Notes under the pieces: generated by a model | Databases searched by the model: none | Seen by the model: the letters and a program-made list of their open reading frames with translations, nothing else | What the model was told of the DNA's origin: nothing | Position numbers and translations under genes: made by a program | NCBI GenBank assembly: GCA_026874595.1 | Contig: CM049317.1 | Span: 45,656,401-45,720,400 of the forward strand | Origin: Sipunculus nudus | Lineage: Eukaryota > Annelida > Sipuncula > Golfingiida > Sipunculidae | DNA length: 64,000 nucleotides | Reading direction: 5' to 3' | In this document: positions 58,985-64,000 of the stretch, piece by piece | How the letters are laid out: every line of letters begins with the position of its first letter | How positions within the stretch are numbered: position 1 is the first letter of the stretch

Positions 58985-61468
58985 CTTTGAAAATATACAT
59001 GCATGACACTCAATGCTCACTGTTTATGATCATGCTCGTTACTTAAGTATGACGATCTACCTCTCTTACACTATAATCGACGAGTTCTGTATGAGATCAC
59101 GTATTTATGTAAAAGTTTATCATTATTATTATTCATTTAATGGATAAAGATAATATTTTACATATGTAAGGTTAATGCATGGATTCGGTTGAGGTACTTT
59201 TGTGATATATTTATTTTCAGGAAAGAAGACTCGTCATTTCTATAGCTTTATAATTTAACGCACGTTTGTTAACAAAGAACCATTAAGATAAGAAGAGCCG
59301 TAGATTAACTATCTATGTATGACTATTTTCATGATACATTTCACCATGTTTCTTCGTAGTTGGCAGACATAATGCGCTCCTCCGGGAGTCACAGTCAGAC
59401 ACTGTCCAGCGGGCCTCGTTTTCATCTGCAGACGTAACAGAACACCGACCTGAATGGTAAGTCTGTCCTGCAAGCCAGCCGTATTGTACCACTGAAGACA
59501 TCAAATAAAAACGCAAGTTACAGTGATTATAGCAATGCATTTGATATGCTTCATTTCACTGGCTGTCCTTTCAGCCTGCTAGAAATTACGAATTATTAAA
59601 ACAAACCCGTAAACATTAATTCTATCTCCAAATGCTGATGTATTATTTTTGTAATATGTATAATATTATAACAATTTATTTGAATAATAAATGAGGAAAC
59701 ATACAACATTGAAAAAATATATCGAATAATCTGCACCGTATTATGCTATTGTAGCAATGTCCTAAGCGTAATGGATACAAAAATTTGTGACTTTTTATGA
59801 GTGGATGGGAAATTATTATGGTTACATATACCGTATTTACATATACCGTATTTATGATCTGACTTCCAGCGTTCCTTTGTAAGGCCGATCCAGTATTCTC
59901 CACAATCTGCATCTCTGTCCAAGAATAAGTTTAAGGGGACCCGAGTGGCCAAACCGGAGTAGTTTCTCTCGCAGACACTTGCAGCAGAGTACCAGTCTAC
60001 GTGGTCTATACCACACACGGGTTTGAAACACTGGCGGTTATATATGAAACAGGATGATCCTAGACACTCACGGCAACCTGCAAATACGTACTTTTCGATT
60101 GGTCTACTTTATCAGGATACCTTGAATACTTGTTTTACTAATAGTTACTTTTTCTTGCAAAAATTAATCATTTCCTTGCAAAGGTATTAACATTTTTGTC
60201 AAGGAAACCAACATATCTTACACTCAAGAATTCCTTTCTATAGTTCTCAGATTTCCCTATATACCAGAAAATGTTTTTTTTTTAGATTTTCAACTGCCAC
60301 AGAATAAGATGTTTTACTTACCGAGTTTACATATAAGACCCCTGATCTTTGTTGGACAGGACATAGCGTATATTTTACCACTTGAAGCCCTCACATTTGC
60401 ACAATTCATATTGTAGTGATGACCAAGCAGGGGTGCGACTGTAATGATATAACAATTATTACCCATAACAAATATAATATGTTTTACATTACCCACATGT
60501 AATAATTATTGTTTTTCTAATTAATTTAGAATTTATCGATTATGCAGATTTATGTTCCAAAGTAGAGGAATACGAATAAAATGTGATTTATAATTGAAAA
60601 CGCAGAAATCCCATTACTGTAATAAAAGGAACAAACGATATCTTTTGTTCAATATTATATAGTGCAAAGCGCTGACAAGTACTCGGATGTTCGGATAAAC
60701 GTAACATACCATCACCATTTCTGTCCTTTCTAATGGAGACCATTAGATGTTATGAAATTTACCTTGCACTGAATGTGCGCGGTCATCATCTACCCATGAC
60801 CAGTGGTACATCTGTAAGCGTCTTACGCCAAGCCAGAAACTGGATACACCAGCACCTTGGTATGCTTTCATGGTCTTTTCATCATTATCTTCACTCCAAG
60901 ATGGAAGCGTTTTGTTTATATGTTTACAGGAATCATTGGCTTCAGACCAAGTCACATTTGTTAGTAAGACTATTTCTGTAATTGATTACTCAATATAAGG
61001 ATCATTATATTCATCTCAATCATATATTATTGCCTATTTTGCAAAAATTTGTATTATATTTTGCTTCAAAATATATCTGAATAAATTTTCGAATTCACTA
61101 AGGAAACAAAATATAACTAATTGCATTTCGTCCAATGCAATATACACAACAGCATCAGAATTATGGTAAATGTAAGTTTTTAAAGTTTATAATATTACTA
61201 ACTTTCATCATGAAGGAAACATTGAGGTATACTCTTGAACTCTTGAATGAAGAAGGACCAAAGAGCATATTTTACATTTAAAATGTATGCAAAAAAGCCA
61301 TGACTTTAAAATGTATTAATAATTGTAATATAAATATTAAGAAGTCGTTAAGAAAACGTTTTAGAGGTCCTATTCTTTGTTTACTTAAGCACTACCTTCT
61401 AAATCTGCTCTCACTTTCCTGGAAAGATGTACAATGAAAAGCACGGTAACAGCCAGTGGCATCTTCAT
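58785..61468 (-). CDS. lectin gene C: transmembrane receptor with two C-type-lectin-like domains and a short tail
   Basis: Exons in transcript order are 61396-61468, 60763-60975, 60322-60438, 59847-60077, 59345-59491 and 58785-58984. All junctions are GT..AG and phase 1, with no internal stop. The product would be about 326 residues: signal peptide, lectin-like domain 1 (exons 2-3), domain 2 (exons 4-5), transmembrane helix and about 25 cytoplasmic residues. Cysteine spacing and W-x-G/W motifs fit the fold. EPN/QPD and WND are not seen, so the ligand may be protein or a non-canonical glycan. It is the intact member of the B/C pair. A role as a surface recognition receptor is inferred from the family. 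Confidence 0.83.
59345..59491 (-). CDS. lectin gene C exon 5: second half of lectin-like domain 2
   Basis: 147 bp: YGWLAGQTYHSGRCSVTSA, then ARWTVSDCDSRRSALCLP. The donor CATG|GTGAAA is good. Confidence 0.87.
59847..60077 (-). CDS. lectin gene C exon 4: first half of lectin-like domain 2
   Basis: 231 bp: CRECLGSSCFIYNRQC, HVDWYSAASVCERNYSGLAT and GEYWIGLTKERWKS. A second, identical donor context lies 15 bases further on (59832), which would add five codons in frame. Confidence 0.88.
60322..60438 (-). CDS. lectin gene C exon 3: end of lectin-like domain 1
   Basis: 117 bp with a perfect GTAAGT donor: NMNCANVRASSGKIYAMSC, then IRGLIC. Confidence 0.87.
60763..60975 (-). CDS. lectin gene C exon 2: start of lectin-like domain 1
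   Basis: 213 bp: LLTNVTWSEANDSCKHINK, then SSFWLGVRRLQMYHWSW. An N-V-T glycosylation site precedes the Trp that is a stop in gene B. Confidence 0.87.
61396..61468 (-). CDS. lectin gene C exon 1: signal peptide
   Basis: MKMPLAVTVLFIVHL opens at 61468; the exon ends GAAG|GTAGTG, phase 1. The upstream ATG context AGGATGA and a second in-frame ATG two codons later are shared with gene B. Confidence 0.83.
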
Positions 61469-61620
61469 CCTGTGTTCTCTGATAAATGAAGGCCGCTTGT
61501 ATATGAGATATATTTTCCCATGCTCTTAATAATTTATATCCCCACTTCCACTGTATAATTATGAATAATCCGTATATTTAATTTGTGGATTATTTATGTT
61601 AGTTAGGGATGCCTTTTAAC
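61469..61620 (-). promoter_or_regulatory. conserved upstream block of gene C
   Basis: Matches 42231-42380. It contains ATATACAAG, GGGAAAATA and GTGGGGATATAAA on the minus strand. Confidence 0.35.
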
Positions 61621-61849
61621 TCGGCTTTTGTTATTATAACTATCCGTATATTTAAGGATTACATTTTTTCTGCTACACTGCCGGCAAAATATGATAAATT
61701 ATGAGAGAATAATCATTGTATTATCAGGAGAAATACGTCTATACAATATGTTATGTTTTGCAACATGCTTTGCAAAATTTCCGAGATGAAAACAGTGTAA
61801 TTGGTCGATAACATTAACGAACTAAAAGAACGGGCAGCCGACAAGCGAC

Positions 61850-62470
61850 TACGTTTATCAACAAAAACATAGAGGCATGAGAGACCTCCAAATTTCAGAC
61901 CATTAAATATACCCCTCCTGAGATATGAGCAATTTTCATCCACAGCAAAAGCACGGTTGGATGCCACGCAAAAAAAGTTTCAGAAGACGCCGCCAGTATT
62001 TGGTACGAAATGGAGGTATCAAAGCCCTCTGGACGTGCACAATTTCGGTCCAATACGGCAAACCACCTCTGAGAAAAGGGCATTAGTGTTTTCTTAGCAA
62101 AGGGGCAGGCAGGTGGCGCCATATGTCTGGTTTACGAGATTATTCCCCAAGATGAATGGTTATGGCAAAATTAAGAAACCAGTCTTGAGTACGAGATGGA
62201 GGTATCCAAGACTGATAGTATATGCAAAATGTCAGACCATTACATTGAACCAATCACTAAGACGAACAGGCAACAATTGCATGGATGGACGCAACGCAAG
62301 AATGTGTGTAGGTGGCGCTACCAGTCTCGAATATGAGGTGGCGAGAACCAATATCTATGCACAAGCAAAAATGTCAACTCATCAAACTGAATACCTCCTG
62401 ATATATGGATTGTCATTACAAAGACACCAAGATTCATACTGCATATAAAGGATTGCAGGTGGCTCCGCCT
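61850..62470. repeat. upstream repeat of gene C, partner of the 274-bp array
   Basis: One fuller unit (from 61916) and a partial one (from about 62170) correspond to the array at 42600-43560. Confidence 0.65.
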
Positions 62471-63090
62471 GTCTTTGTAACGCACAACTACATTGCTGAA
62501 CAATAAAAAATATGCTCGGTTTCGGAAAGATTGGTTAAAGGGTCTCCGCAAAAAGTCAGTGTTGGCGGATACAATTACCGGTATAACCGCCAATGACTTA
62601 CTCGTTTTAGGGCCGTACCAGATGTTGCTCTTATTGCTAATATGTACTGATGCATATCATGTGTTTGTAATGACAAAAATGTGTGTTTTATATCATCAAA
62701 ATTCGTTTGCTTAAAAAAATCATAAAAAAAAATTTATAAATGCAGAAATGGCTTGAGTAAGACCTCTTGATAGGAAGAAATCCCTTGATGACGCGTAAAA
62801 ATATATTCTGTAGTTACCATCGTAAGCGTCCTACAACTTTCTACATGTAAGAGCCATACCGATTAAGCCACAGTTAAATGCGGCCATTAGAATTATCGCC
62901 TGGCAAATACAAATCTGTCTATAAATATTCCATGTTTACGCAGCTGCAAATGAATAATATTGTAAGTTGGCCATGTATACCTTTGTCGTTAAACAGCAAT
63001 GATTTCATTATAATTTCTAATAATATATAATAATCTAGTTGCACTGGCGATCCGGATCCCTTAATTTTGTAATTAATTTGGTATTTATAG

Positions 63091-64000
63091 AAGGAAGTTA
63101 TGGTCTTTTTACCACCTAGACCAACGATAGCGGGTGTCGCATGATTAAACAATTTAAAGCTGACTGCACAATACAAATCCACGCTGTTATTTCTCGGATT
63201 ACAATTTTTTTATCTGTGCCAACCCAAAAGGTGGACCCAGAATATCTTGCTATATAAAGCAACTGTTACAACGAAAGTATTCTTGGACGACTGTAGTGTA
63301 TAACCGCTCTGATTAGGTGTACATTATTATTTACAGTGCAAAGTATTTCATGAAGTGACTGAGGAAGGTATGTACCTATAGAATTGCAAAAGAGAAAACC
63401 GTTCCTAGTGACAGTGATTTGAAATATCTTATGAGGCCGGTGAAGGAACCGGCACTACATTTCTTTTTCTTTCGGGTGCTGCCAGAGCTGCTCTTCTGCT
63501 GCAATCATTGCGGTAACAGACATTCCATCAGAGGCCGCAATGTAACGTTTGCAGAGTCGCAGATGCTGCCTGAGGACCCTCAAAAACAGCACTTGAGCAA
63601 GCTGCTATTTTACTATCGGCAGTTAAGTTTGCATTTGTAAAGTTGTAATTTTTTGCAGCCCAATAGGATATAGCTGTACAGAAAGCGAGAGCTACCGAAG
63701 GATAACACCAGATATATTTCGAGTTGTCCATTTGGTTAGAGATTTGCTAAAGCCGGTATCTTGTTTTTTAAGTTTTCTCCCAAACTGTTATTACCCAAAT
63801 TGATATTAAATTGTCATTAAATGCAAGGGACTCTTTGTAATATCAACATGAAGTGTCGTTTGAAGATATTTTTAAACAAGTTCCCGAAAAATGAAAGAAA
63901 CAAGTGGTTTCCAGTAATAAAATACACATTAAGATAAATACATAAACATGCAGTATCATCATTGATTGGTTGGAGGGTCTTTTTTTACAAACTGTCCCCT
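63091..64000. other. non-coding stretch
   Basis: CTATATAAAGC at about 63249 resembles a TATA box, but no exon follows that I can support. The 73-codon frame at 63419-63640 and its antisense frame show no motif. Confidence 0.45.

Larger units (their letters stand above)
58080..63090. repeat. segmental duplication, copy C (partner 38200-44290)
   Basis: Co-linear with copy B through exons, introns and upstream repeats. The pair has diverged at many silent and non-silent sites. Confidence 0.85.

Overview
The window is eukaryotic, A+T-rich nuclear DNA from an animal, most likely a lophotrochozoan and probably a mollusc. The reasons are small exons with GT..AG introns, a tandem family of C-type-lectin receptors, very many long (TA)n tracts, and a mixed load of LINE, DIRS-type, Ty3/gypsy, Helitron and MITE sequences. 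The phylum is inferred from style and family content; no diagnostic gene is present. There are no bacterial operons, rRNA genes or CRISPR arrays, and I saw no convincing tRNA gene.

Layout: 1-1590 is the 3' part of a LINE. 1591-7430 is mostly non-coding. 7430-9430 is a degenerate tandem array with a period of about 155 bp. 9431-16400 is non-coding with several short repeat families. 16460-33447 on the minus strand is C-type-lectin receptor gene A. Its exons are at 16460-21611, and a proposed signal-peptide exon lies at 33339-33447. An antisense Ty3/gypsy element with both LTRs (about 21817-32951) lies inside its first intron. 33450-38200 is non-coding with one MITE. 38200-44290 carries lectin gene B (minus), which has a nonsense codon in its second exon. 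44348-54877 is a DIRS-type tyrosine-recombinase retrotransposon. It is split by a LINE, the LINE is split by a Helitron, and the Helitron carries a pogo-like MITE. 54880-58080 is non-coding. 58080-63090 carries lectin gene C (minus), a close duplicate of B.

Genes A, B and C share one plan. A signal peptide is followed by two C-type-lectin-like domains, each split over two exons, then a transmembrane exon. Nearly all introns are phase 1, and exon sizes match exactly between B and C (73, 213, 117, 231, 147 bp). The cytoplasmic tails do not match: A has a long tail on two extra exons with YDNM and YENQ tyrosine motifs, B has a different medium tail, and C has a short one. They look like a local family of cell-surface recognition receptors. 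No EPN or QPD calcium/sugar motif is visible in the lectin domains.

The most notable signal is in the roughly 3 kb leader of the Ty3/gypsy element, between the primer-binding site and gag. It holds an 88-bp tandem repeat in which each unit carries a near-perfect match to the animal CTCF core motif, plus one outlying copy. The layout parallels the Su(Hw) insulator array in the leader of Drosophila gypsy. The same leader has two 40-nt copies of a nested hairpin with conserved stems and changed loops. All exon models were built by hand from splice sites and reading phase and have no transcript support.
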